DNA of 64,000 nucleotides from Adiantum capillus-veneris. Its lineage: Eukaryota > Streptophyta > Polypodiopsida > Polypodiales > Pteridaceae. The notes under the pieces were generated by a model. The model searched no databases. It was given only the letters and a program-made list of their open reading frames with translations, and had not been told where the DNA came from. The DNA is taken from NCBI GenBank assembly GCA_014529385.2, contig CM043965.1, positions 11,088,412-11,152,411 of the forward strand, in the 5' to 3' direction. This document shows, piece after piece, positions 22,018-33,680 of this stretch. Position numbers and translations under genes: made by a program. The first letter of the stretch is position 1. The number at the start of each line of letters is the position of its first letter.

Positions 22018-22720
22018 ACTGAGTGAGTGTGTGAGCATGTGTGTGTGTGTGCACTAGCCTTTAAATAGGCTCCTACAGGCTGAAAATCGACCAGCCTTGC
22101 TATTTGCATCCGGGGGAGCACTGAGTCTCTGCATTGGCAAGTCCAATTCCCCTACCCACCAAGTGTCCAGTTGGCTTGGTTAACTGGCTCTGAGACTTAG
22201 TTACTGGCTTGGCAGCTTTCCCAGGACTCCCACAAGGGCAAAAGGAACCCCCTAGCTGCTAAAGCTGATCTGGAGTGGCCTGGGACCTGTTCCCACACAG
22301 TCCCGGGCTCCGGTGCCTCCCCGCTCAATTTTTGGAAAAATTGATTTTAGGCTAAAACGGGTCATACGAGTCGGATTTTGATGCCGTAAATTGCTATACG
22401 GTGCTCTAACTAAGACGTACTGGCCCGAGTACCTGCCGTATTTAATAGGCCCCGGGGTCAGAAAATGCATTTTTTTCAAATTCGGGGTATAGGTGTATTT
22501 TTTCAAGACGGTTAAAACTGGACGGGTCGAGTGACCAAAAACTTACTATTTTTGGAATTTTAAAAATATATATATTTTAATTCACATTTCGAAGCTTTAA
22601 AACATTCTAAACATCATGGCACTGACAAAATTCGAAAAACTGTTAAAAATAGTAACTTTTTCCATTATGATGATTACATGGTACACGGTGCTCTTTTTGG
22701 TCGGGGTCAGAGACGTTACA

Positions 22721-23010
22721 ACCTCCCCAACGTGAAAAATGTGAGATGTCCTTATCTCAAGAATGTATTTGGGTAATCTTTTAAGAGCATTGGTTCGTCC
22801 TCCCAAGTTGCATCTTCTTCAGGGTAATCCTTTCACTTTACTAGATGCTCTGTGATAGTTCTGTTGCGTAACTTCCTTTCCCTTGTTTCAAGTACATAGT
22901 CAGGTTGGAGCTCGAGAAATCCTTGTGCTGGCATGACTATCTGATCCGAGTCCAAGAATTGATCAGGATTAGGAATATAGGGTTTGAGTAAGCTGACGTG
23001 GAACACATCA
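22721..23010 (-). pseudogene. pol: Chromodomain and integrase end, chromovirus C (distal piece)
   Basis: On the minus strand, after the D insertion, come 'VHDVFHVSLLKPYIPNPDQF', 'YVLETRERKLRNRTITEHLVK' and the polypurine tract at 22721-22731. This is the end of the C polyprotein whose upstream part lies at 41786-44965. The two halves join exactly at the TGAAC duplication. The chromodomain continues in the same style as in A, with slight changes. Confidence 0.9.
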
Positions 23011-23015
23011 TGAAC
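23011..23015. repeat. Target site duplication (left) of element D
   Basis: TGAAC before the LTR start TGTTTGG. The same five bases follow the right LTR at 41786-41790. The uninterrupted site is visible in element A ('catcatgaaccttcaag', near 11088). Confidence 0.95.
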
Positions 23016-23926
23016 TGTTTGGCGGAAGAGGCAATAGGCGGCCGTGGCCAGAAGGACCATAATTTCCTGAGAAACCATTGTAAAATTATTTTGTAAAGAA
23101 GCATTTCTAAGCCGGGAAATTATCAAGGATGTATGATTATTCTTTTGGGAGCAATTGTATATTAGAGAGCCAGTTTTAAGATTAGGGGCTTATGGCTGGA
23201 CAAGCCATTTTTGCAAAGACCTAATCTATAAAGGTCATTTTCTATAAGTTTTGGATAATCTTTTTGGAGGAAAAACTGAGAAGACAGCGTACGAATGAGA
23301 GGTCCTTCTTGTTCAAACTTGTAATCTTCGCCATTGTGGCTACGGTAATCCAAATTCAGTTTTGAATATTGCATTGTGTTCCTCTCCTCTTGCTCTTTCC
23401 TTCAAGTATAATCATTCAAGATTCTGTGAAGGTTTTCGACTACGTGTTTGAGGCTTTAAATCGTTGTTTTGAGTGTTTATATGCGTGTTTTATGTCGTTT
23501 CGACCCTAGGAGGGGCTTTAGGGACCCTAAAACGACCCATTAGGATCAACTGTTTGCTGTTTTTGTGAACTTTGGAACGAACGATCGCGATCATGGTACC
23601 TCTCCACAATGCTGTGACAATGATAGGATATGATCCTAATAATCCCCTGAAGCTTCCCTTCAAGTTTTGTGCGATTCCGAATAGATTTGCATGGTAAACG
23701 GGCATGACGATTATAGAGCTGGGTAGAAGGACATAGTCAGATTACTTGGCGATGATGCGTTTGATTTACTTGTAGAATTAGTAGATACATCTCATCGAGT
23801 TCACTTCATTAGGCGTGACAACCTAGTGAGTTTCCATGCCTCATCCGAGTCGCTTCCCCTGTATTGATAAATATGTTGATGCTTGAGAGCTATGCTATGG
23901 ACGTCCGTCGCGGCGACCCGCAAACA
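23016..23926 (+). repeat. 5' LTR of element D (911 bp)
   Basis: TGTTTGG...CAAACA, followed by the primer site. It is nearly identical to the 3' LTR apart from scattered substitutions and a roughly 10-bp indel near 23670. TATAAA at 23227-23232 is the likely core promoter. A palindrome copy lies at 23582-23593, with its last CpG changed to CA, as deamination of methylated C would produce. Confidence 0.95.
23227..23232 (+). promoter_or_regulatory. TATA box in LTR of D
   Basis: TATAAA in the context CTATAAAGG, 212 bp into the LTR. It is conserved at 41097-41102 in the 3' LTR. Confidence 0.6.
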
Positions 23927-23927
23927 T

Positions 23928-23945
23928 TGGTGCCGTTGCCGGGGA
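23928..23945 (+). other. Primer binding site, tRNA-Asp type, element D
   Basis: TGGTGCCGTTGCCGGGGA begins one base after the LTR. It matches the complement of the plant tRNA-Asp 3' end at 17 of 18 positions; the one difference (T for C) still pairs with G. This primer is typical of Athila and some Tat elements. Confidence 0.88.
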
Positions 23946-25708
23946 ATGCACCTTAAGTGATGAGTGACCGAGTGCGCAGTTAGACTCCTTAAAAAAAATC
24001 AATCCACAAATCCATTTTACACCTCAGTTAGGCTGCTAAACAAGAGTTTAGGGCCTAGGGGAATCTAGAGCCGATGGACCGGCCAGATCCTCTCTTAGGA
24101 GATTTAGGGAGCTGTGAGTGAACGTGTTTAAGCATTTTTGCTCTTCAATTTCTCTAATTCGATTGAGTACTGAAATCTCACCCGAAATCCGTCGTGTTTG
24201 TTGTGTTTGATTCAAATTCTTATGTTTTTTTCAGTTCTGTACTTAGGAGTAGGATAAGCAATTCACATTCCAATCAGATTGGGGAAAAAGTTAGAGTTGA
24301 AGAACGAGAAAACCATAACCTTGGCCAAAAAATCCATAAGACTCTGAAATTCTAAAAATCTGATCAAATAGGTCTAACATTGATTCAAACAACAGAGTGG
24401 TAGCACAAAACACTAGGAAACACTTGTCAGAGGGAGCAGACAAAATTTCATCAGATTTGGCTCTGGTACTACGATCGCGATCGATGTACCTCAGTCTCAG
24501 AAGTGAACAAGATTTGACATGTGCCTTTCTGATAAGATTCTAAACAAGTTTGTCTAAAGCAACCACACCCAAAAACATCAAAAATCAAGGGAATCAGGCC
24601 ACTTGGGTAAAACTAGCCTGATAGACCCAGAAACTGCAAAATCTTGACTTTTGGTGATCCAAATGCAAAAAGACTTGGGGCATATCCTTGAAACATCAGT
24701 GTCTACAAGCATGCCAAATTTGGTCTGATTTGGACTCAGAAGTACGATCGCGATCGGTGTACCTAAGTGCCAGATTTTGACCAGATTTCATCTGTGGAAT
24801 CCCCGTGTGTCTACAAACATAAAAGTCTAAAGGACCTAGAGCCAGAAACCTTAAGATACCTATCAAACCACTTGAATACAGATCCAAGTCAAAAATTGCT
24901 AAACTGGTTTAGAAATTGACTTTCAGTTGACCAAAACACATCAAAAATGGGAAGGAACCATACAGAGGAATAGCCTGTACATAGAACAACCCCTGGTATC
25001 CTTCAAATCCCAAATCAAACATCAAAATCCAGTCAAACTGATAAATATGGGAGAAATAGGCACTTCTAACCAAGAAATGATAAAAACTTGACTTTTTTGA
25101 GTCCAAATACAAAAGTGGCTAGGAGGTAGTCTTAAAATAACCTAGTGAACAAGCTGGTAAAGTTTCATCTGATTTGGACCCAGAAGTACGATCGCGATCG
25201 ATGTATCTCTGGCCCAGATCTAGCTCATTTTTGACCCGACGATAAACCTAGGTTACACAATATACCAGGAGTTTTCAAAACTCAAATTGGACATATTGTC
25301 AATAATCTGCAAGCAAAATTATGTTAAGATCATTTTGAAGTGTTGAATCTGCTAACAGTTGGAATGATACAGTGATCTCATAGCCATCCAGTGTATTCAT
25401 TTGCAGAGACTGGTCAAGTAACAGCCCATGCAGTCGCCGGAATTGAAAGATTTTTCCATCTCCAGGTAAGAGGTTTGGATTCGGTCAGTAAATCCCACTT
25501 TCTTCATGTTTTTGAGATCGGGAAAACAAATCAACACCAGACACCTAAATTTAGCGGATCAAACGAGTGTCGCGTCAACGGAGGAGAGTGTAAACCAAGG
25601 GATATTACACCCATTGGAACCGATCCTTGAAGAAGTCATTTCCGATACTTCTTCAGAGAGATCTTCCGAGAACACTTGGGGCAAATAAAACTAAACGAGA
25701 GAGAAAAC
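23946..25708 (+). other. Leader of element D, palindrome-bearing
   Basis: This is a 1.8-kb untranslated leader between primer site and gag. It is A-rich and holds three copies of a diverged repeat with the core CGATCGCGATCG, at 24472, 24745 and 25189. It is otherwise without long frames. A short frame at 25506-25688 starts 'MFLRSGKQIN'; its 'RSGK' motif recalls Athila-type Gag starts, but I cannot support it as a gene. 'TTTGCAG' near 25405 could be a 3' splice site. Confidence 0.7.
24472..25200. repeat. Palindromic repeats in D leader (3 copies)
   Basis: The 12-bp perfect palindrome CGATCGCGATCG occurs at 24472-24483, 24745-24756 and 25189-25200. Each sits in a shared context: 'gatttgg' with 'agtac' or 'actac' before it, and 'GTGTACCT', 'ATGTACCT' or 'ATGTATCT' after it. 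The first two are 273 bp apart. The flanks are far less conserved than the core. Confidence 0.93.
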
Positions 25709-26316
25709 ATGGCAGCAGGACCATCAAACCCCTCGGCCACGCTAAAGCTATTGTTCATCAAGTATCAATATGACAACAAGCAAGGTGCCAAGATATACAA
25801 AGACGGTATGGACCGCTACTGTGTGAAAATAGAAGATAGACCAAGCGAGTTCAGGGACTTAGTGCCTGTAAGCTATAGCGGAGACAGGTACCTAGATGAC
25901 GAGGGTATCATGTATTTGGTAGTCCTAAATCCTAACATTGTAGACAAGTGGGGATTGATGGGCACAAAAGCCAAAATAGACGAGGAACATGAGGAAAGGG
26001 CTCCAACAATGAGCTTATCGAATGTGAAATTAAGGGGAGAAAATGAAACGATGCGAATCAACACGCATAATGTCTACCTGGGGTTATACAAGTATAATAA
26101 TGGAGAGCAAGATCTCTATTATAGATGCGAGGAACCCTACGTTGGGGAGATGACTGAGCGGAAAAGACAAAAAAGAATTGGAGGGTTATACGTACTTTGG
26201 GGGAACACTTCACCATTACTATGTCACTCCAAGCCCTCTTAGAATAGCACCTACAACTGTCGTGCCAGAACCGTTAACCACAGGCGGAGGGAGGACTCAT
26301 GTAGCTGATTCTTTCA
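25709..26316 (+). pseudogene. gag: Gag N-terminal domain, element D
   Basis: An ATG at 25709 ('ACATGGCAGCAGG') opens about 178 codons that begin 'MAAGPSNPSATLKLLF'. They include 'KDGMDRYCVKIEDRP' and 'YLYKYNNGEQ'-like aromatic stretches ('GLYKYNNGEQDLYYRC'). A frameshift occurs near 26180, after which the sense continues in another frame ('TPSPLRIAPTTVVPE'). The region is what one expects of a matrix-like N-terminal Gag part, but I recognise no family motif in it. It is assigned by position before the capsid domain. Confidence 0.65.
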
Positions 26317-27081
26317 GTGGACCTCATTATTCGATGCCAAGCCCCATGGGAACGTTACATTCCAGAGAATCGAGGTAGTACGGTTCCTATCTCTACACAT
26401 ACGGCTGTAGGTCCGACATTTGCAGCCATCCCATCACATTTGCCTCCTAGTAGTAGATTTGAGGCGGGTGAGCCAACGAGAGCAACCTACGACCTCCCTG
26501 ATGTACGAGAACGATTAAGTCGGGACATGGGAGCAATGAGAGTGACCGCAGACCATAGACAGATCAGACCGTCCCAAGTAGCGAAGTGCATGCCAAAGAA
26601 GTATAGCGGCTCGGGGGATCCATATGCCCATGTATCGCTTTTCAAACAAGTCTTAAGAGCGGAACAGATCACTGATTTCCATACTCAATAGGAGGGATTC
26701 GGGCTGACCTTGGAAGGGACGGACTTAACATGGTTTCAACCTTTAAACCCTGAATTTTTTCCGAATATTGAACATGTATTGCGCGAGTTCGCAGAAGAAT
26801 TCTCAAAACGGGGTATAAAGCATAATACTGTATCGCAGATATATGCTTTTAAACAAAGGGAGAATGAAAAAGTGAAGGAAGCGACCCTGAGATTCAAGCA
26901 ATACATTGAGAGATGCCCGAGAAGAGAATTACCGCAGGACGAGGGATTGTCTGTGCTCTTCGTTGAAGGACTTAGGAATGAAACCTTGAAAAAGGACCTT
27001 CACTTGAAGGCCTGTAGCACATTTCAGCAGGTTACGAGGGAAGCATTATATCTTGTCGACAACTGCAAAGCATATGGGTAA
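26317..27081 (+). pseudogene. gag: Gag capsid domain, element D
   Basis: The frame encodes a plant retrotransposon Gag domain: 'MPKKYSGSGDPYAHVSLFK', a TAG at 26689-26691, then 'WFQPLNPEFFPNIEHVLREF', 'QIYAFKQRENEKVKEATLRF', 'QYIERCPRRELPQDEG' and 'TFQQVTREALYLVDNC'. It ends at a TAA (27079-27081), after which the same frame goes on into the nucleocapsid. Both stops are nonsense changes within one Gag-Pol frame. The capsid core is otherwise well kept. Confidence 0.9.
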
Positions 27082-28383
27082 GTGTCCGAGGATACTGATT
27101 CAATAGCCAGTGGCTCTTCATCAATTAAGAGCGAACCCTCTACAAAGAAAGATGCTCAGGCGTCCTTGATGCCGACAGCTGATCAATTGATAGAGGAGGT
27201 AACAAAGAGAATGCAACAACATGTGAGATCAAATCCGGTGATGAGACAGTCTCAGACGAGGAAGTGTGACGCATGCGGGGGGGATCATCCGACGCCATGG
27301 TGCACACAACAGTCTAAAGCTCCAATTGCGAGTGGACGAGTATTGAAATGGTGTGCCATAGAGCAGAAATGGATGAATCATAGCACTGAAGAGTGTTTTT
27401 ATAACAAAAAATTTGTGAGGGAAAGACCGTATGGACCTCCAGCAGGACCATCCCAACCACCTCCTCCAAGGTATCAAGTTGGACTAAATATGAATTTGGT
27501 AGCGGGAGCAGACAGACCTCAACCTGTGTTGGGTCAACAACCTCCATTACCACAAGAAAATAGGGCCATGATTAGATACACTCAACCTTGTGAAGCATCA
27601 CCAGGAACGAATAGTACACTTCAAGTGTCTTATTACGAGGAACCAAATGAGCCTTATGCAACTGAACTCGAATCACAAATATACGCAGACGAATCATATC
27701 AACCGTGGGGAAATAGTGAGGATATGGCACCACCAACGTATATAGCACAACCTTTGAGAGATCAATATTTGGTAGACGAGAGAACGTTAATGTTCATTGC
27801 GAACCAAAATTACAAACCAAGAGGATATCCCAATAGAGCAGGACAACCTATGGGACCACCTCCTCAAAATCAACCAACAATTGGACAGTGCTATAGTTGT
27901 GGAAGTACGGATCATTGGGAGCGCAACTGTCCTTTCAAGGGCGAAAGAGTGAAAATTTTTGGGCTTTGCGACGGATGTGGCGTGAATCACATATTACCAG
28001 ATTGCCCGAAGAATCCGGACAACAAGGGAAAAGCGACTATGAATATTGTGGGGGTGATACCAAGCGCTAGCAGCGGATCAGAAACCGATCCCATGATCCG
28101 AATCAACGCGATAACCAGAGCCCAAACCAAGGACTTAGGAAAAAACGAAACTTTGGAGGAAAAGGTCAAGTTGCCCATACCAACAGAAAATGAGAGTTTA
28201 TCCGTTAGAACTCAACAAAAATTCTAGAAGGCAAAACGAGACAGGATGAAAACGAGAAGGTTGAAAACGCAAATTGCCATGCAAAACGAGTTGCATGAAA
28301 CAAGGGAACAACTCAAACAAGAGAGAGAGAGTAAGACAATTGAGGCCATCAACAAACCGAGGAAAGCGTCCTCAGGAGGATGA
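27082..28383 (+). pseudogene. gag: Nucleocapsid with several zinc knuckles, element D
   Basis: The frame of about 430 codons holds at least three Cys/His knuckles. They are 'CDACGGDHPTPWC' (C-2-C-3-H-4-C), 'CYSCGSTDHWERNC' (C-2-C-4-H-4-C, residue 270) and 'CDGCGVNHILPDC' (C-2-C-3-H-4-C). A looser Cys/His cluster is 'CAIEQKWMNHSTEEC'. Between them lie long Pro/Gln/Tyr-rich linkers. In-frame stops are TAG 28225-28227 and TGA 28381-28383. Zinc knuckles bind the genomic RNA during packaging. More than two is unusual for a plant Gag. Confidence 0.88.
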
Positions 28384-29716
28384 GTCTTGGTTGACAAAGT
28401 GCTAGAGCCGTTAGATGCTCTATTACAAGCATACGAAGCAAGGCTAAAAACAAACCAAACCTTAGAGCAGAGATGGTTGACTTACTGTCAACCAGAAGTG
28501 GAAACGAAGCGTTTGGAAATGTGTAAACACCTCATTGAGACAGCCCAGGCGATGATGGAACCTGAGATAGCTAGAACCCTAGAACAAGAAGTATTGATTC
28601 ACAAAGAGCGAGAAAAACTAAAAATCGATGAACCAAAACGATTAAACAAACCCAAGCCTGAAACAGTATTGCCATTGGATCATCTAGTTGTGCCAAACAC
28701 GACTGATGACGCTAAATCAATGACGATGATGCCAATTCCAGAGGTTGAAGAACAATGGCCACAACACTTATGGGAAACCATTAGAAACAGAAAGAATGGA
28801 AGCGCGACGTTACAATCTGCTCCAATTCCTGAAATTAACATGGATAACGGATTTTTTCCAGCCGATATACAATCGTTGTATGGGGATGCGGGAACGGAAA
28901 TTTCGGTGGAAAGCAAAGCCCAATCCTTGAAAACCTTGTCTTCATTTATAGGTGAACATGAGGCACAATCGGAGATAAGGTTAGTTCCATCCCATATGAG
29001 AACTATCCCACATATGGTTGACTCAAAGAGTCTTCAAGAGATGCTGTCGACACCTATAACATGCACCATCATGCTGTCTGAACTCTTGAGAGTCAAACCA
29101 CATTTGTGGGAAGACATGGCAAAACATATGGAGCACAAGGGAGTAAATATTCCTCTTCCGACAAACCCTCTGGGAGAAGAAAACAAACGGGGAAGTCAAC
29201 CCAATGCCCGACCAGTGCCCATAAACAAGGTCGGAGATCACTGCGAAGGAGAGGAGGGTAACACAACATTACCTGTTGAGTATCAGGATATAACAACAAT
29301 AGCTATCCTAGACAGTGGAGCTGGAGTGGCGATTGCTACAAAGCAAATCTGGGAGAAGTGGGGCCGTCCAGCTCTCAGGAAAACTAGAATGAAACTGCAA
29401 CTTGCAGATGGGTATGTAGAGAGGCCGTTGGGGATCCTGGACCAAATAATTGTAACTTCGTGTGGAATTAACTATGAGCATACCTTTGTCGTGGTGGATT
29501 TCAGAAAAACGAACAACTTTGACATTATTTTGGGACGACCATTCATGCGTCAACCTCAAAATGATACAGGATTGGGGTTACGATCAAATCTACCTAAGGC
29601 ACGAAGAACTAATAACGAAAATCATTATGAAGGATCACAGCTATAGAGATGTTGCAAAAACACCAGCGCAAGAATTTAATTCTACCACTGTAAATGAAAA
29701 AGAAATACCTGCGTAG
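28384..29716 (+). pseudogene. pol: Protease (first retropepsin domain), element D
   Basis: A helical linker ('QAMMEPEIARTLEQEVLIHK') leads to a retropepsin with the canonical DSGA ('TTIAILDSGAGVAIATKQI'), the flap region and 'FDIILGRPFM', the second conserved motif. A +1 frameshift near 29550 follows. The sense continues in the other frame to about 29716 and then meets stops. This is the normal Gag-Pol maturation protease. It contrasts with the second, altered domain at 34150-34600. Confidence 0.9.
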
Positions 29717-29871
29717 ATGCAAACAAAAGCGCATGTCTGGATGTGTGGAGATCCGATTGCGGTGAGATAAGCCGAGAGGAATGTGTTCTGGAAAGATCCG
29801 TCGAAGACGAAGCATATTTCCCAGAACCTTTCCTGGAACATTTATTTGAGCCATTCGGGTGGACTTAAATA

Positions 29872-31623
29872 TTGTCAACCTTAGACGTATGTGTTAACGA
29901 ATGCACACCTACGAAATTTTGTGACGAAGAAGGATACGACCTAGTAACGTTGCAAATGGCTAGCGTTGTCCTTGAGTTGGGATCAGAGAACCAGGAACAG
30001 GAGGAACCTCCACGTGAGACTGGGTGTAAACGAATAACTGATGAGGTATCTGTAGTGAACAATAGGATTCAAACAGAAGAGGAATTCACGGATTCACTAT
30101 GCTGTGACCTTTCATCAATGGACGACGAAAACCAACTGATAGAGGCTGATGATGAAAGATCAAGCGCATCAGAGACGAACAGAAAATACAGGATGAGAGA
30201 GGACAGGTTTTACGAGTTTCATAACCAAAAACCTAGTCGACAGGAGCGGTATAAATCCAAGAGAGCCAAAAAATCAAGGGCAAATAAGCATAATCCGATG
30301 CCTATTGTCAATGACAGAACGGGATATCTAAAGCTTGTCAAAGCTGAGGATTGTGTCAAAGACGAGGTCACTGGTCGGTTTACCAAAAGTAAACCATGGG
30401 AAAACAACAAGAAGAATAGACACAAAAAGCGGATGACTAAGTCGCAAAAGGAAAGAAAAATAGGGTCCGGAATGACCAAAACAGAGAGGAAAACAGAGTA
30501 CAACAAGCTCAAGCGAACCCTTAGAGACATATGGACGACCGACTTTGAAACAAATGAGGACACGAGTTCTGACAAGATAGATGCACCATCCCATTATAAG
30601 AAATATACCATACAAGATAGAAAAATCATAGTGCAACAACCTATGAGGGAATTGAAAGAACTGGGTACATCGTATGACAATCCGGAAAAAGCCAAACGAA
30701 TAGATCTAGCGGAGCCAGGAGAAGATCCAAAACCTGCATATATTGCCACGGATCTTACTGATGAAGAGGAAAAGCTTTTGGTAGCTACTCTTAAACAATA
30801 TAGAGATGTGTTTGTGTGGTCGTACAAAGATCTTAAGGGGGTGGATCCTAGTATCTGTCAACACACGATACCCCTTAAGAATGACGCAAAACCCAGCAAA
30901 CAACGTCCCTATACTTACATTGAAACATTTGCTAAAAAGATCAAGGAGGAGATAGATAAACTTAGGGAGGCAGAGTTTATTTACGAAATTGAGCACACCG
31001 ATTGGGTTTCACCAATTGTGGTGGTCCCGAAGAAAAACGAAAAGTTGAGAGTGTGTGTCAATCTCAAGAAAGTAAACGCTGCTACAATTCGAGACAACTA
31101 TCCCCTACCCATTACTGATCATGTAATAGAAAGGGTAGCAGGCAAAGAGGCTTACAGCTTCTTAGATGGCTTTTCGGGTTACAACCAACTCGCAATAAAG
31201 CCAGAGGATCAGCACAAAACGGCTTTCACAACTGAATGGGGTATTTTTGCATTCCGAGTAATGGCTTTTGGCCTAACCAATGCACTAGCTACATTTCAGA
31301 GGCTAATGGGTCATGCTTTTAAAGAATATCTAAGACAATTCTTAGAAATTTACATGGATGACTTGTGCGTTCACTCCCTTGTAAGACTGGAGCACATAGA
31401 ACACTTGACCAAGGTGTTTGAAAAATGCAGGCTGTATCGGATTTGCCTGAATCCAAAAAAATGCGTCTTCATGGTAAGACAGGGCAAAATACTGGGACAT
31501 ATAGTGTCCAAAAACGGGATTTCGTTAGACATCGAGAAGATCAGCGTCATTGTTGATCTACCACGACCAGTAAGGGTGAAAGAGGTACATGCATTTATGG
31601 GTCATTGTGGGTATTATCGCTGA
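29872..31623 (+). pseudogene. pol: Reverse transcriptase, element D
   Basis: A basic, Lys/Arg-rich region ('KSKRAKKSRANKHNP', 'NKKNRHKKRMTKSQKERK') precedes the RT. The RT shows 'LRVCVNLKKVNAATIRDNYP', 'FLDGFSGYNQ', 'VMAFGLTNALATFQRLM' and the catalytic 'IYMDDLCVHS'. The style ('SGYNQLAIKPEDQHKTAF') is that of the Tat/Athila branch, not of chromoviruses. One TGA at 31621-31623 interrupts the frame just after 'HCGYYR'; RNase H follows in the same frame. Confidence 0.93.
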
Positions 31624-32150
31624 TTTATCTACTCATACGTTATAATTGCAAAACCACTTTACGTGCTGATAACTAAATTTGAGTGGACAGAAGAGTGCGA
31701 GGAAGCTTTTCAAACGTTGAATCAGAGATTAATTTCCGCTCCAATATTGAAAGCTCCGGATTGGGAAAAGATCTTTCACATTCACGTGGATGCATCAGCG
31801 TATGCAATAGGATGCATACTTGCACAACCTGGAGAGAACAACATGGATTTTCCAATAAGTTACTCCAGTAGACAATTGAACAATGTAGAGAAGAATTACA
31901 CGACAACCGAGAGGGAGGGATTAGGTATGGTCTATGCGGTGAAAAAGTTTAGACACTACTTACTTTCCAATAAATTTGTATTCTTCGTTGATCACCAAGT
32001 ACTGCTGTACTTAGTAAACAAACCTTGTAGCACGGGAAGGATTGTTCGATGGTTCATCATACTGCTTGAGTTTGATTTTACAGTAGTGGTCAAGAAAGGT
32101 ACAACACACCAAAGAGAGGACCATTTATCTAGGATGATGCATGGAGAAAA
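31624..32150 (+). pseudogene. pol: RNase H, element D
   Basis: The domain continues the RT frame after the TGA. Visible motifs are 'FEWTEECEEAFQTLNQRL', 'FHIHVDASAYAIGCIL' (first Asp), 'TTEREGLGMVYAVKKFRHY' (Glu), 'FFVDHQVLLYLV' (second Asp) and 'REDHLSRMM' (the last Asp). All catalytic positions are present. It is joined without a break to the integrase part of one long open frame (31663-34752). Confidence 0.92.
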
Positions 32151-33680
32151 CCCTGTAGGAGTTGACGATGATCTGCCAGATGCATATCTTTTCAACATAG
32201 AAATGGTTCCAAGATGGAGCGAGGACTTAATTCCTTTGCTGACTATCGGGTCTTTGAATATGACAAGACAACCATCTACCATTGCAGCATCCAGATCATT
32301 GGTAATGTTGGCGGGCAGGCTATATAAACAGGGAACGGATCGAATCCTTAGGCTTTGTGTTGAATCTGACGAACGGGAATTGTACCTAAACCAGGCTCAT
32401 GTACAAACAACGGGAATTCACAATGGGCAGGCACAGATGTACCAGAGATTGATGAGAGCGGGTGTGTATTGGCAAAAAATGCAACATAGTATTCATATGC
32501 ATGTCAAATCTTGTGTCAAATGCATGCTTCAAAAGCCAATAGAACACGCGACTCTATTCAGATTGTCTGTAGCACCCCAATGGAGTAACTACATCATTGA
32601 AAACCTCACCACCAGGATCCTGCCTGAGGGGATGAGTAGATCAGGAATCAAAACAATCATGAAAGAGGCAGAAAACTATGTACTGATTGAGGACGCTCTT
32701 TACAAGAGGGAAAAGGACCATCAATTGAGAATGTGTGCGACTGAAGAGGAATACATTCCTATCTTAGAGCAAGCACACAGCGGACAAGCTGGTGGACATT
32801 TCTCAGCTGACAAAACGGCCAAAGCAATTCTTATTGTGGGCATATGGTGGCCTACACTATTCATGGATGCTGAAGAGTTTGTGAAACGATGTGATGAGTG
32901 CCAGAAAATGAAAATTCCGAGAGCGCGAGACGATATGCCCTTAAGGCCAATGATGGGGGCAAGAGCGTTTGCGAAATGGGGAACAGATTTTGTAGGACCG
33001 ATAGCGCCTCCGGGGTATAAAACGCACGCTCAATACATTATAGTGGTAACAGATTATCTAACAAAATTGGTGGAAGCTAAAGCAACAGCCAGAAATGATG
33101 CAAAAACGACAGCACAGTTTTTGTACGAGAACATTTTCACCAGATATGGCTTACCAATTGAGCTCGTGAGCGATAGAGGCACTCACTTCATCAATGAAGT
33201 GATCGAATTCCTATTGGACGAATTCACGGTAATTCACAGAAAGTCCGCCCCCTATCACCCACAAGCGAACGGCCAAGCAGAAAGTACAAATAAAATTTTG
33301 GTGACAATTTTTACCAAAATTGTCGGCGAATCAAGAGTTTACTGGGATCAAAATCTGCATTCAGCTTTATGGGCATATCGAGTAGCTTACAAAACATCCA
33401 TCGGAACGACTCCATTCAACATGGTTTATGGAATGCAAGCGATTTTGCCACTTGAATTCCTTATTCCCACACTTCGAGTTGCTAAACAATTAGAATGGAC
33501 GGGCCATGAATTATCCAATCAGGTAGATGTCCTAGAAAAACTGGATGAAACTAGATTGAGAGCAGTTGCGTCAATCTACGCGCAAAAACGAAACATGAAA
33601 TCATTCTTTGATCAACACGTAATCAGCAAGGAATTTGCTATTGGGGATTACGTTTTAATGTATACCCTAAAACAACATTC
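32151..33680 (+). CDS. pol: Integrase with duplicated H2C2 zinc-binding segment, element D
   Basis: Two H2C2 modules occur in a row. The first has 'AHVQTTGIHNGQ' with 'CVKC' (residues 243-291 of the frame). The second has 'AHSGQAGGHFSADK' with 'CDEC' (370-415). Each is preceded by a similar linker ('RWSEDLIPLLT...GRLYKQGTD..LRLC' and 'QWSNYIIENLT...DALYKREKD..LRMC'), so a unit of about 123 residues appears duplicated. The core follows with 'WGTDFVGPIAPP', 'VSDRGTHF' and 'HPQANGQAESTNK', all three acidic residues present. The frame is open from 31663. Typical relatives have one module. Confidence 0.9.

Larger units (their letters stand above)
19865..22720 (-). repeat. Shared LTR of B and C
   Basis: The LTR of 2.86 kb has TGTGAGG at its left edge next to B's primer site. 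The right edge, GCGTT/CGTTACA, lies next to C's polypurine tract (22721-22731). One LTR therefore belongs to two internal regions. It keeps the gag exon 1 copy (20951-21091) and a 44-bp minisatellite, and shows no other gene. It is more diverged from the LTRs of A than those are from each other, in keeping with A being the younger insertion. Confidence 0.93.

Noticed and set aside
24472-25200. CGATCGCGATCG taken as bacterial or cyanobacterial contamination (similar to the HIP1 octamer)
   Set aside because: It does not contain the HIP1 octamer GCGATCGC. All copies lie inside one plant retrotransposon bounded by a target duplication.
25391-25688. Short frames just before D gag (79 and 60 codons)
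   Set aside because: Only the 'RSGK' motif is suggestive. They overlap each other, and the gag ATG at 25709 is better supported.
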